Shown: positions 16,828 to 25,499, counted from the stretch's first letter. The stretch is 64,000 nucleotides of DNA from Bacteroides timonensis (GCF_000513195.1 NZ_CBVI010000086.1:1-64000); one strand, 5' to 3'. Program-made: numbers and translations. The notes: generated by a model not told the origin, from the sequence alone.

Positions 16828-18221
16828 ACAGCATAGTTTCTGAATTGTTCCGGTGTACCACAAAGTGCCAACAGGTTCATTAGTGTTACATCATATTCAT
16901 AATAAGCCGCCAAGCGGGCTACTTTAACGGTTGCAAGCATGGTTTCAGCATCTATTACTTCGGTACTGGTTGCCATGCCTTCAGCAAAGGATTTCTTACG
17001 AATTCGTACAAGTTCTTCACTCAGGGCAATGGTTGAGTTGAGTGCCTGTACATTATCCTGTGCCTTTTGTAATCCTGTGTATAGTTTGTCTATGCCTACT
17101 GAAAGGTCGTCTTGTGCCTTATCTTTTCCCAAAGCAAGAGTTTGCTCGGTAATTTTCGACTGGCGGATACGTTTCTCCCTTGCCAGTCCGTCGAAAAGAT
17201 TCCAGGTGAAACCTACTCCGACAATCGTGCGTGGCACGAGGTTGCTCTGTATCCCATGGGCGTAAAGCGTCTGTTTGCCGAACAGGGCGATGTCAGGCAA
17301 ATAGCCGCTCTGGTCTATCCGTAATTGTTGTTTGGCAATGCTTTGTTGTAGTGACAACTGGTTCAGGATATAGTTGCCCGAACGCATCGTTTGCTGAAAC
17401 TCCTCTTTTGCCGGAAGTGTGGAATTGATAAAGAGAGGAGACGTAGGCTCAATCTTGCAGGTATCCTCCAGATTGAGCAAGGTACGTAAAGCGCTTTCCA
17501 CGACTGTAACTTCTTTCTGCGCGGCTTCCAGTGCCCGCCAGGCTTCGTCCATATTCACTTGTGCAAAGAGGCGTCCGGCCTTGTCGATCATTCCGGCTGC
17601 TTCCAGTTTGAGGGCATTTTCATAATGCTGTTTCAAACCATTATAAGTGTCTTGGCGGACTGTCGCAACTTCCCTGGCGAGGCTGAGACCGTAATAGCTT
17701 TCTGCCAATAGGGTTCGTTGTGTGGCATCTGTCTGTGCGCGGTTTTCCCGGGCAAGGTCAATCAACCGATTTCCGATTTTGCCTGCCCGTATACGCTTTC
17801 CGCCGGAAAAGACCACCCATTCGGCAGTTAAGCCTACAGTAGTCAGATTGCGGGGAGCAAGAGGAAAAGCAAGAGTGTAGCTACCTATCTGATCCAGTAT
17901 TCCGCTGATGAATTTATCGTCCGGCAGGATGCCGTGTACAAAATCCTTTGCCGGATCTGTGAATTGGGATAGGGGTTGTTTCACTTCTATCTTTTCGGAC
18001 ATGTGGACATACGTACCGGCTCCCTGTAGGCTCGGATACCACAAAGCATTCAGTTTATCCCGCTCTGTGCGGGCTGTTTCAATACCTTTGTCCGCAATCT
18101 TCAGGCTTTGATTGCCTTTTTGCAGCATTTGTAGGGCATCGTCGTAGCTGAGGGAGAGTTTCGTTTGTGCCGTCACAGATAGGCTCGCTCCCAACAGGAC
18201 GATCAATAAAATATGTTTCAT
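16821..18221 (-). CDS. TolC family outer membrane efflux protein
   Basis: A 466-aa outer-membrane channel. It has a signal peptide (MKHILLIVLLGASLSVTAQ) and the duplicated TolC arrangement of long coiled-coil helices (about 30-80, 155-235, 290-330, 355-440) with intervening beta segments. SLSYDDALQMLQKGNQSLK near the N terminus and FTWNLFDGLAREKRIRQSK (about 345) are typical OEP repeat motifs. It is the first gene of the tolC-hlyD-permease operon. The final Lys codon and stop lie in the end of the mobile element at 16601-16827, so the native C terminus may have been slightly altered. Confidence 0.92.
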   Translation of the reverse strand: MKHILLIVLLGASLSVTAQTKLSLSYDDALQMLQKGNQSLKIADKGIETARTERDKLNALWYPSLQGAGTYVHMSEKIEVKQPLSQFTDPAKDFVHGILPDDKFISGILDQIGSYTLAFPLAPRNLTTVGLTAEWVVFSGGKRIRAGKIGNRLIDLARENRAQTDATQRTLLAESYYGLSLAREVATVRQDTYNGLKQHYENALKLEAAGMIDKAGRLFAQVNMDEAWRALEAAQKEVTVVESALRTLLNLEDTCKIEPTSPLFINSTLPAKEEFQQTMRSGNYILNQLSLQQSIAKQQLRIDQSGYLPDIALFGKQTLYAHGIQSNLVPRTIVGVGFTWNLFDGLAREKRIRQSKITEQTLALGKDKAQDDLSVGIDKLYTGLQKAQDNVQALNSTIALSEELVRIRKKSFAEGMATSTEVIDAETMLATVKVARLAAYYEYDVTLMNLLALCGTPEQFRNYAVK

Positions 18222-18303
18222 ACGTCAAGTTGTTGGTTTAGGTTAGTTTATCTCAAACACTATTTTCTTTCTATTGTTCAATTTTTGGCGGGTTATGAAT
18301 TAA

Positions 18304-18396
18304 TTCACCACAGAGTAGCACAGAGTATCACAGAGTTTAATCAATTTAAAATCAAAAGAATAGAACTCCGTGACACTCTGTGTTACTCTGTGGTGA
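18304..18396. repeat. CACAGAGT inverted repeat element
   Basis: Arms at 18304-18337 (TTCACCACAGAGTAGCACAG...) and 18364-18396 are imperfect complements of about 33 bp around a 26-nt AT-rich loop. Each arm is itself built from CACAGAGT-like units. This type of repeat recurs between genes in Bacteroides. It sits in the intergenic space between the fimbrial operon end and tolC; the rest of 18222-18518 holds only the hairpin at 18432. Confidence 0.8.
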
Positions 18397-18431
18397 AAAA
18401 CTCATTTCCGGACGAGTTTGAATATAAATGA

Positions 18432-18492
18432 CGAACCGAAAAACCCGCACCTCCTCAATAGGGGAGAGTGCGGGTTCTTCGGTTCGTTTTTT
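18432..18492. terminator. GC-rich hairpin terminator downstream of the fimbrial operon
   Basis: Arms 18432-18454 and 18461-18486 form a stem around AACCCGCAC / GTGCGGGTT and CGAACCGAA / TTCGGTTCG. A T-run follows on the plus strand and, by symmetry, an A-run precedes it on the other. It lies 27 nt past the stop of the last leftward fimbrial gene and probably ends that operon. Confidence 0.75.
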
Positions 18493-18518
18493 CGAATGAG
18501 CGGAAGGGTGTCAGTTAC

Positions 18519-19526
18519 TTAGTTCCCCCATTCCACTTCGGCATTACCCTCTGTAGTCGTTCCGGAGGAAGTCCATGCGCCGATATTGAAGCTGCTTAAT
18601 GATATGCCCGTCTTGTTGGCGGTCAGCTTAAAGTCGTAGAATGTGCCGGCAGCCGTAACCAGGTTGCCGCCGCCATTCAGTGCCAAGTTGTAGACGTAGC
18701 TGGTATTATCGCTTGCTGTGAGCGAAATGAACTTTGCGCCATTGCTGAACGTCGTGTTCGGCATAACGATGGCATAGTACGTCAGCGAGGCATCGGATGT
18801 AGCCGAAGCGTTGTTTTCTATATACGGCTTAATGCTGGTGAAGCTATTGTCAGAGCCGTCGGTGGTAGTCGTAATCGCGCCGTCAGTCAGGCTCCAGCTT
18901 CCTCCCTTGTAGATGGTGCCGTGGATGGCGGGCGTCAGTGCGGCTACTTCCGCGAGATTGGTGAAGCCTTCGCCTGCCTGCATAGTCACCTTTATCAGGC
19001 TCATCTTGTGATCGAGGGTAATAGTGACCGCGCTGTTTGTCGGAACCATTGCGGATTGTTTCCACATGTAGTCCGCATCCTTGTAGCCCTTTCCGCTATT
19101 GGCGGCTTGGTCTTTCGCGATGCTTACGGCTATCTTATCATCGGCTACGGCCGTCCCGTCCGTTCCGGTGAAGGGATAGTAGGCGTAAATGGTATGCTTC
19201 TGGGTGCTGCTCTGCCAGTAGATAGGGGTTCCACTCCAGCCGCTGCCATAGCTGCGCTTCACGTTCTGGAAGCGTCCGCTTGTCAGTGCGGTGGCGTTAT
19301 CGTCTGTGGCCGGTGCTCCCAGATAAACGCCGATAGCGTCGTTGTTCTCAAAGGTGGTGTTTCCGCTGCTGATCAGCGAACGCGTCATTACTGCCGCCGG
19401 ATTCACGCTCAGTTCAATGGGTTTCGTGAGGTCCACTACTTCCGGTTCGTTTTCGTTGCCGCACGCGCCAAGGGCGAGGGTTGCGGTTGTCATCGCCAGA
19501 GCGATAAAGAATCTGTTCTTTTTCAT
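18519..19526 (-). CDS. fimbrillin family lipoprotein
   Basis: A 335-aa predicted lipoprotein of the Bacteroidales fimbrillin (FimA/Mfa-like) superfamily. It has signal MKKNRFFIALAMTTATLALGAC with lipobox LGAC, an early VMTRSLISS strand segment and FENNDAIGVYLGAP. IYWQSSTQKHTIYAYYPF (about 105-123) is the typical fimbrillin 'Y-Y-P' region. Such proteins are exported as lipoproteins, matured by a gingipain-like protease at an Arg, and polymerise by donor-strand exchange; here the Arg in MTRS is a candidate site. It is the last gene of the six-gene leftward operon and a candidate for the main shaft subunit. Confidence 0.85.
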   Translation of the reverse strand: MKKNRFFIALAMTTATLALGACGNENEPEVVDLTKPIELSVNPAAVMTRSLISSGNTTFENNDAIGVYLGAPATDDNATALTSGRFQNVKRSYGSGWSGTPIYWQSSTQKHTIYAYYPFTGTDGTAVADDKIAVSIAKDQAANSGKGYKDADYMWKQSAMVPTNSAVTITLDHKMSLIKVTMQAGEGFTNLAEVAALTPAIHGTIYKGGSWSLTDGAITTTTDGSDNSFTSIKPYIENNASATSDASLTYYAIVMPNTTFSNGAKFISLTASDNTSYVYNLALNGGGNLVTAAGTFYDFKLTANKTGISLSSFNIGAWTSSGTTTEGNAEVEWGN

Positions 19527-19575
19527 CTGTTTTTTTACTATTTAGTTTAACAATATATATAAGGTATTCTCTGTG

Positions 19576-21190
19576 TTAATTTATCTCCATTCCGGCATCC
19601 CCTTCGCTTTCGCCTCCCACGGTCCAGGGGCTGGCGCTGATGCTGAAGTTCACCTGGCTCCGGTTCACGGTGACGGTGAGCGTGTAGTCTTTTCCGCCTT
19701 CGAAGGTGCCGGTGCCGGCGGTGGCTGTCAGGTGATACGCCTGTCCGGCGATGTCGATGACGAGCAGCCGCTGACCCGTTTCGATGGTTTGCGGCGGCAG
19801 CAGTGCCCGGCGCGTGTCGCCGCTACCCGTCAGGGTGATGTCGTTGCGGTTGTCGCCGGTTTTCAGGGTGATGCCTTCCAGCCGGTAGTCGGTGAGTGCC
19901 TGCGGCAGGGTGACGGTGGCTGTTTCCACTTCATCCTGCGCCATGCCTGTACCGGCTTTCAGCGTCACGTTCAGCCGGGCGGCGAGGTGCTGGAAGGGGA
20001 GGGACACCGGCCGGTAAGGCTCCGCGGTGGCGGTGGCGGCCAGGATGTCGGGCATCTGGTTGCCTGCGGGGGCGTCGTCGGGCGTGTGCAGGGCATAGAA
20101 GGTGTGGGTGTCGTCGTCGGGCAATGCGTTCCAATAAAGTGGCGGATTGCTTTTCCAGACGTTGTCCGCGCCCAGCGTGAAGAGGTATCCCGCGCCTTCT
20201 GCCGGACTACCGTGCCACAGGTTGAATGTGTCGCCTGCCTCGAATCCGCTGTTGCCTTCGGCGGCGGATACGGTTACTTCCTTGCCGCTTGCTTCGAGTT
20301 CCTCGTCCGTTCCGTCCTGCCAGGGCTCTATGGTGGCCTCTACCACGGCTTCTTCATCGCGCAGTGTCAGGCGGAAGGTGTTTTGCGTGCCTGCTTCCAG
20401 TGCTTGCGTGCCGCTCATCCGGGCCACGTAGCGGTTGCCGTTGGCCAGCGTCACGGTGAAGCTGACGCCTTCGGCGGGCTGCGGACGGGGCAGGACGATG
20501 GCTTCGCCCGAGGTGCCTGCCGTGTTCAGCGGCACGCGGATGTCCTGCGGGTTGGCGGAGTTGGTGATGCTGCCGTCCGTCAGGTGGCAGGTGGCGGTGG
20601 TGTTCATGCCCCCCTATCTGTAGGGTGGCGCCTGCCAGTTGCTCGCTGGTGATGATTCCGCTGCCGCTGATGCTGAACAGCAGGCGGGTGAGGCGGTGGC
20701 GGAAGGCGAGGGCCACGTTGGGGAGGTTGCGGTTGTGCCCGTCGGTGCGTGCCGTCAGCAGGTCGGTGGCGGGCTGGGCGGCTACGCTTACGGGCAGGGT
20801 GAAGTTTGCCGTCAGGGCATCGGCCTCGTAAGGGTGGTAGGCCAGGAAGTCCACCGTGCTGCCGTCGGCCGGGAAGTAGGCGGTGTTGGCCTGTCCGTCG
20901 GGCAGCAGCGTGCCTGTGGTGCCTGTCGTGGCGGTGGTGTAGCGATAGTTGAACACTCCGTTGGCGGTTTCGCCGCCGGACGTCGCGTTCATGCACAGCC
21001 CGATGGCGTCGCCCTGTTCCCAGCGTCCGTCCGTCTGGCGGGTCAGGGTGATGCTGCCTATGTTGGCGGTCAGGCTCACGGCTACGGGTTCATCGGCCGC
21101 GCCCGGGTCGGTGGTCCGGTCTTCGCTGCATCCTGCCAACAGGCCGATTGGCAGGCAGAGGGCGGTAAGATATATCCAATGTTTCTTCAT
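19576..21190 (-). pseudogene. two-domain fimbrillin-like lipoprotein gene, frameshifted at a G6 run
   Basis: Two frames make one gene. The first (21190 leftward) encodes a lipoprotein signal MKKHWIYLTALCLPIGLLAGC and a fimbrillin domain (WEQGDAIGLCMNAT; TVDFLAYHPYEADAL). It runs out of homology after LAGATLQIGG. The second, entered at 20607, continues MNTTATCHLTDGSI and holds a second fimbrillin-like domain (FEAGDTFNLWHGSP; DDTHTFYALHTPDD), ending GGESEGDAGMEIN. The junction is a run of six G on the coding strand (C at 20609-20614). With five G the two frames join into one 537-aa protein. It could be a tip or adaptor subunit. A sequencing error, a true null mutation and slipped-strand phase variation all fit. 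GC is far higher than in the flanks. Confidence 0.8.
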
Positions 21191-21223
21191 AAGTGTATGG
21201 GATTGTATGTTTTTTCTGATTCG

Positions 21224-22132
21224 TCATTCATTTCCCGCATCCAGTTCGCTGTCCGTCCCTTGTTCCCATCCTACGATGGTGGCTTGGGGTTGGGCGGCTC
21301 CGGCAATGCTTATCCGGGCTGTCAGGGTCAGGCTGCCTTCCGTGCCGTTGTGGTTGAAGCCGGCCAGTTGCGGGGTGAGGTCTTGGGTCAGCGTCTCGCT
21401 TTCGCCGTTGGTGTAGCGCAGGGTGAGGGTCAGCAGTTGCCTTTGGCCAGTGTGCACGCCCAGCAGGCGCAGGGTGCCGGCGTAGGCGGTGCTGCTGCGG
21501 GCGGCAGTTTCTTCTGTCTTCATTTCCGGCCGGGCTGTGGTGGCGGCGTCCCTCGTGGTGGAGCGGTCGGCCAGGCGGCGCGAGGTGGCGATGCCTTGCA
21601 GGGCGGCTTCCATTCCGGCCAGTCGTCCGTCGGTGTCGGCGTCGAGCCGGAAGCGGAGGGTGAGCGACCGGGTGAAGGGGAAGAGTGGCAGCATGTACGA
21701 GTGCGGTTGTTGGGCTGAGACTTCCGCTGTGCCTATGCCCGCGCTGAAGGCGCCGGGTTCGTTTTCGGGGTTTTCGAGGCAGAAGCATTCGCCGTCGAAG
21801 CGGATGTTGGCGGCTTCGTGCAGGGCGATGACTTCGTAACGGGCTTCGGGCAGGGGGAGGCGGGCTTCGCTGCCGTCGGGCGGAAGACGGAAGGTGGTGT
21901 CGGCGGCAACGCCTGCCGTGAGGCTGCGCAGGCTGATATCGAGCTTGTCGGCGGTGGGGGGCTGTTGTTCTTGCCAGCCGAGGCTCAGCAGCAGGCTGCC
22001 GGTGTAGAGTTCCTCGTGGGTGTAGAGCTCTTTTTCATCGCATCCGCCCGTCAGCAGGCTGCCGACGATTGCCGCAAGCAGTAGTGGGAGGGCAACCGGG
22101 AGGCGGAGATTCTGTATCGTCTTTTTTATCAT
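21224..22132 (-). CDS. DUF5119 family fimbrial lipoprotein (anchor-like)
   Basis: A 302-aa lipoprotein with a long hydrophobic signal ending in LLTGGC, followed by DEKELYTHEELYTGSLLLSLGW. This matches the DUF5119 family, which occurs in fimbrillin operons in the place of FimB/Mfa2-type anchors. The body is beta-rich, with FPFTRSLTLRFRLD (about 150-165). Its start overlaps the DUF3575 gene end by 4 nt, showing translational coupling. The role as anchor or assembly subunit is inferred from position. The gene is strikingly GC-rich. Confidence 0.75.
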   Translation of the reverse strand: MIKKTIQNLRLPVALPLLLAAIVGSLLTGGCDEKELYTHEELYTGSLLLSLGWQEQQPPTADKLDISLRSLTAGVAADTTFRLPPDGSEARLPLPEARYEVIALHEAANIRFDGECFCLENPENEPGAFSAGIGTAEVSAQQPHSYMLPLFPFTRSLTLRFRLDADTDGRLAGMEAALQGIATSRRLADRSTTRDAATTARPEMKTEETAARSSTAYAGTLRLLGVHTGQRQLLTLTLRYTNGESETLTQDLTPQLAGFNHNGTEGSLTLTARISIAGAAQPQATIVGWEQGTDSELDAGNE

Positions 22133-22788
22133 CTTTCTATTCGTTTTTTAGCAAAGGGAACTCCGGCGGAGGCCGTGAAACAGTAGACGAGGCTCACGTG
22201 CAGGTCGGTCAGCCCCAGCAGGCTGCGTGTGCGGTTGCCTTTCAGTTCGTAGGCGCCGAAGCGTCGGTTGTAGAGGTATTTGTCGTAGTCCAGCCGGATG
22301 TATCCCGCACCCAGTCCGGCGTCTACCCGCCAGTGGTTGCCGGGCAGGCGGAAGCGGTATCCCACGGTCAGGCCTGCCAGCAGGGCGTTGCCGCGGCTTC
22401 CGTTGCTGAAAAAGGTGTCGTCGAACTTGCCTCCGCGCAGGCTCACGCCGATGTGGGTGCGGTGGAAGCCGTGTCGTGCGGTCTGCAGCCAGTAGCGCGC
22501 TTCGCCTCCCGCGCTCCACGTCTGTGCGGTGTGCGTGGTGTGGCCGAAGCCCCACATTCCGAAGGAGGCGTCGGCTGCCACGGACCATTTCCGGCCGATG
22601 TAGACTTCCGCGCCGATGTTCGGGGCGAGCGTGGCCCACGACAGCAGGTTGCCGCTCAATGCCCAGCGGGGAGTGGCGGTGGGGCGGTCTTCTTCCTGGG
22701 CGTGCAGGGGGAGGATGGGGAGGATGGGGAGGAGGCTCAGGAGGATGCACGAGAGAATGCCCGGAAGGAGTGTTTTCTTTTTCTTCAT
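22129..22788 (-). CDS. DUF3575 family outer-membrane-type protein
   Basis: A 219-aa protein with a signal peptide (MKKKKTLLPGILSCILLSLL... to LHAQ) and a beta-barrel-like remainder. WALSGNLLSWATLAPNIGAEVYI and WSVAADASFGMWGF are the characteristic DUF3575 N-terminal segments, and alternating aromatic strands follow to LHVSLVYCF. DUF3575 proteins often begin fimbrillin operons and are thought to be outer-membrane components of fimbrial assembly; their exact function is unknown. It overlaps the DUF5119 gene and lies 157 nt after the HU-like gene. Confidence 0.8.
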   Translation of the reverse strand: MKKKKTLLPGILSCILLSLLPILPILPLHAQEEDRPTATPRWALSGNLLSWATLAPNIGAEVYIGRKWSVAADASFGMWGFGHTTHTAQTWSAGGEARYWLQTARHGFHRTHIGVSLRGGKFDDTFFSNGSRGNALLAGLTVGYRFRLPGNHWRVDAGLGAGYIRLDYDKYLYNRRFGAYELKGNRTRSLLGLTDLHVSLVYCFTASAGVPFAKKRIER

Positions 22789-22833
22789 ACTTCGTTTGGA
22801 TATGGTTTTCTAACTATGGACTAACATTCCACC

Positions 22834-22886
22834 CACCGTTGGACAAAGTGTTTGTCCACCCTGGACAAGTCGTTCGTCCAACGGTG
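22834..22886. repeat. nested GGACAAA/TTTGTCC palindromes
   Basis: An outer stem CACCGTTGGAC (22834-22844) / GTCCAACGGTG (22876-22886) encloses a GGACAAA-GTG-TTTGTCC hairpin (22841-22857) and a second related palindrome at 22863-22879. It sits between two genes of the fimbrial operon and would form a strong RNA structure there. It could limit readthrough or protect mRNA ends. Confidence 0.75.
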
Positions 22887-22945
22887 AATGAACGTTAATG
22901 GAAAATACTGTTTATTAATTATTCTAAAAAAAAGAGTGTGTGGGT

Positions 22946-23725
22946 TTATCCCAGCGGATTTTCGTCCAAGCCACTGCCGCCTTCGCTGCCGCCGCCTTCG
23001 GGTGCTCCGCCTATGTAGATGCTTTGCGAAGTGCTGCGCGGCGTCTTGAGGAAGTCGTTGCTGCTGCCCTTGTATTGCGTGGTGATGGTGAGCGTATATT
23101 CTCCGTCGGCCAGGCCTGCGGGTATCAGCAGGATGACGCGTGAGGGTTCTGCCAGACCTATCATGTCGTCCGTCAGCTTGGTGACTGTCTTGGTGCTGAC
23201 GTTAGTCAGGGTGATGCCTACGGAGGCGTCGGGGCCTGCCGGCAGAATGTTTTTTCCATATACGGTGAATTGGCGTCCGGCAGTGGCGGAGAAGTCCGTG
23301 GCGCGCGTGGCGGCATCACTTGAGCTGCCTATGTAGAACTTCATGGGGCGTTCGCCCAGCACCTCTACGGTGGTGTCCTGTATGGCTTCGCGCAGTGTCT
23401 TGCCTTGGGTCATGGAGATGTAGATGGAGTTCTTCTTCCAGTCCCATGCCTGCCCGGCCAGCCCTCGCAGTTGCGCCACGGCGCGGAAGAGGCCTGTGTT
23501 TACGCTTTCACCGTTCAGCACGGCTTCCGCCACTACCTGGTTGAAGAGGTTTACGCTCAGTTGCATCGTGTCGCGCAGCACACCGGGGTTCTTTGCCACC
23601 ATGCGGTCCAGCAGCAGGTCGAGGTCTACGCTGCGCATGGTTTCCAGTTGGAAGATTTTGTCGGTCTTGTCGTCGGTCGTCACGGTGTTGTCCACCTTCC
23701 ACGCTTTCAATAAGTTTTTTGCCAT
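22946..23725 (-). CDS. HU-like DNA-binding protein with DUF4469 C-terminal domain
   Basis: A 259-aa protein. Residues 1 to about 120 (LKAWKVDNTVTTDDKTDK, LDLLLDRMVAKNPGV, VNTGLFRAVAQLRGLA) match the IHF/HU-like DNA-binding domain of the Bvu_2165/BT family. The rest is an Ig-like DUF4469 domain (FSATAGRQFTVYGKNILP, LLIPAGLADGEYTL). It ends in a Gly-rich tail finishing GLDENPLG. It has no signal peptide, so it is cytoplasmic even though all neighbours are exported fimbrial proteins. The identical GLDENPLG tail ends the HU-like protein upstream of the capsule locus (57507). A regulatory or nucoid role for the fimbrial locus is inferred. Confidence 0.82.
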   Translation of the reverse strand: MAKNLLKAWKVDNTVTTDDKTDKIFQLETMRSVDLDLLLDRMVAKNPGVLRDTMQLSVNLFNQVVAEAVLNGESVNTGLFRAVAQLRGLAGQAWDWKKNSIYISMTQGKTLREAIQDTTVEVLGERPMKFYIGSSSDAATRATDFSATAGRQFTVYGKNILPAGPDASVGITLTNVSTKTVTKLTDDMIGLAEPSRVILLIPAGLADGEYTLTITTQYKGSSNDFLKTPRSTSQSIYIGGAPEGGGSEGGSGLDENPLG

Positions 23726-23778
23726 AATTGATTTGTTTTTGAAGGATTAATAATATTGATTGATATAAAGAGACGGGG

Positions 23779-25272
23779 TCAGTTGGCTGGCGATCCGTCG
23801 TAGTTTTGCCAAGTGATGGTGCCGCAGGTGCCATTACTGTCGCCTTTTCCTACCTTATCGGCACCTTCTGTTTTTAGTTTATCCAGAAATTGCTGCTTGG
23901 TTTGGTTTTCTTGCAGTCGTATTGTTATATTACCGCAAGAGGAAGCTGCAAAATAACCGGAACCGGAACCGATAGCGGCACCACAACCATAACCATTAGC
24001 ATTGGTTTCTGCAACTATGGTTGTATTTTGTATGGTAATATTGCCACATACTCTATCTGTTTTAGAGAAAGCACCATTGTTTGCACCTATGGCGGCTCCA
24101 CAACTACCTTTTGCATACAGACTACCACTCCCTTCAATAATTACATGGGTGTTTGCACCCTCTATGCACAATCCGCTATAACCTGTCCAGGCTGAACCCT
24201 GTAGTTTGTTTTCTCCTTCCAGCTTGATAGTAACCGTACCATCGCCGGTAACTTTAAGCCCTTCATAATTACCTTTTATATCTACGTTTTTCAATGTCAC
24301 CGTGGCAGGTGCCTTGATAGTAATCGTTCCGGTGGTTTGCGTACCTGTGCCTACTATGGTATATGTGCCGCTTTGTCCGTCAATGGTTTGATCTGTGTTT
24401 GACGCAACAATAGGTACATTTTTCAACCCGATGTCAAAGGTATGTATGTTTCCCGCTGTCAGTGTGGCATTGGTGGTGGGGTTGTTGTAGTAATAAGTGT
24501 CTCCTTCGGCCAAGGTGACGGCTATGAAGTTGATGCCGCTAGCTATTGCTTGGGGAATGAGCATGGCGGCGTAACTTTTCAGATATCCGTTGGTGGTGGT
24601 AATCTGCCGGGAGGTAATGATGCCTGTTGCCCCGCCTGTTGTAGACCATGTGCCGATGGCTGTCGTGCTTGTGGGCGGTGTGAAGCTCCCGCTCAAATAA
24701 AGATTATTGCCATAGCCTATAGAGACGTTTGTGATGCGGTTGGCATCGGTCAGCCTATCGTTCTCCTTGATGTTTACTACTACCTTTGCCACTTGGTGGA
24801 GCATTGTGAGGTCTTTTGTGGCATCGGTGAATGAGATGCTTGCTATGCCATACAGGATGTCTGAGTTGAAGTAACCGGTGTCGCTTTGGTCGCTCTGAAC
24901 GCTTGTGGGCAGTGAGCCTCCGTTGTAGGGATACCATGCCTCTATGGTCTTTGTTTTTGTGCTGCTCTGCCAGTAGTCAGGTGTTACACCCGTGGCAGGT
25001 TCCAGCGTGCAGGTGCTTCCGTCCTTCTTCACCACATATTTCTTCACGTCTCCGTTGTTTATGCGTACAGCCACTTCTTCTCCGCCGTCCCATTGGCTTT
25101 CGCCGCCGGCAGCATCGCTGATGCGGGTGGTGACTGAGTTGTTTGCAACGCTCAAACCTAATATTACTGGGTATTTACCTTCGGGCAGAGGTTGCTCTTT
25201 TGTGTGGGGTTCTTCCAGATTGGTGCAGGCCGTCAGTAGTGCCAGGAGGATAATGTAGGCTACTTTTTTCAT
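23779..25272 (-). CDS. fimbrillin-like lipoprotein with beta-helix C-terminal domain
   Basis: A 497-aa lipoprotein (MKKVAYIILLALLTAC, lipobox LTAC). Residues about 30-280 are fimbrillin-like: VTTRISDAAG, WDGGEEVAVRINNGD, DYWQSSTKTKTIEAWYPYNG. Residues about 295-470 form short repeating beta strands (TVTLKNVDIKGNYEGLKVTG, HVIIEGSGSLYAKG, GNITIQNTTIVAETNANG) typical of a right-handed beta-helix or Cthe_2159-like carbohydrate-binding fold. It is the first gene after the invertible promoter. Its make-up suggests a tip adhesin: a fimbrillin polymerisation module plus a binding domain. The ligand is unknown. Confidence 0.75.
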   Translation of the reverse strand: MKKVAYIILLALLTACTNLEEPHTKEQPLPEGKYPVILGLSVANNSVTTRISDAAGGESQWDGGEEVAVRINNGDVKKYVVKKDGSTCTLEPATGVTPDYWQSSTKTKTIEAWYPYNGGSLPTSVQSDQSDTGYFNSDILYGIASISFTDATKDLTMLHQVAKVVVNIKENDRLTDANRITNVSIGYGNNLYLSGSFTPPTSTTAIGTWSTTGGATGIITSRQITTTNGYLKSYAAMLIPQAIASGINFIAVTLAEGDTYYYNNPTTNATLTAGNIHTFDIGLKNVPIVASNTDQTIDGQSGTYTIVGTGTQTTGTITIKAPATVTLKNVDIKGNYEGLKVTGDGTVTIKLEGENKLQGSAWTGYSGLCIEGANTHVIIEGSGSLYAKGSCGAAIGANNGAFSKTDRVCGNITIQNTTIVAETNANGYGCGAAIGSGSGYFAASSCGNITIRLQENQTKQQFLDKLKTEGADKVGKGDSNGTCGTITWQNYDGSPAN

Positions 25273-25300
25273 AAGATGAATGGTGTTATATCGTGATGTT

Positions 25301-25462
25301 TTTTAATCGTTCGTTTTTTGGACACCTAATCCGCCATTTTACAAAATATTACAGCTTACGGAGAGAATTTTTTGGTTTACAGTATAATAAAACTGAGAGA
25401 AAACTATTGTTTTGTACAAATTATTAATACCTTTGCCCTGCCAAAAAAACGAACGATTAAAA
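25301..25462. promoter_or_regulatory. candidate invertible promoter of the fimbrial operon (OFF orientation)
   Basis: The left arm TTTTAATCGTTCGTTTTTT plus GG (25301-25321) and its complement at 25441-25462 (one extra A) flank about 120 bp. Just inside the right arm is a plus-strand promoter: TTG at 25407-25409, 18 nt, then TACCTTTG at 25428-25435. It points away from the leftward fimbrial genes. Inversion would place the -7 near 25328-25335 on the minus strand, about 50 nt before the first ATG at 25272. The 13-nt core TTTTAATCGTTCG is shared with the capsule switch at 61850-62072. Confidence 0.8.
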
Positions 25463-25499
25463 GTCAAGTCTCCCCCTTATTCTTACTTATAACTGGCGG

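Noticed and set aside
19573..22824. Long plus-strand open frames opposite the fimbrial genes
   Set aside because: They arise from high GC and the codon pattern of the real leftward genes. The predicted proteins are low-complexity Gly/Val/Arg-rich with no family features.
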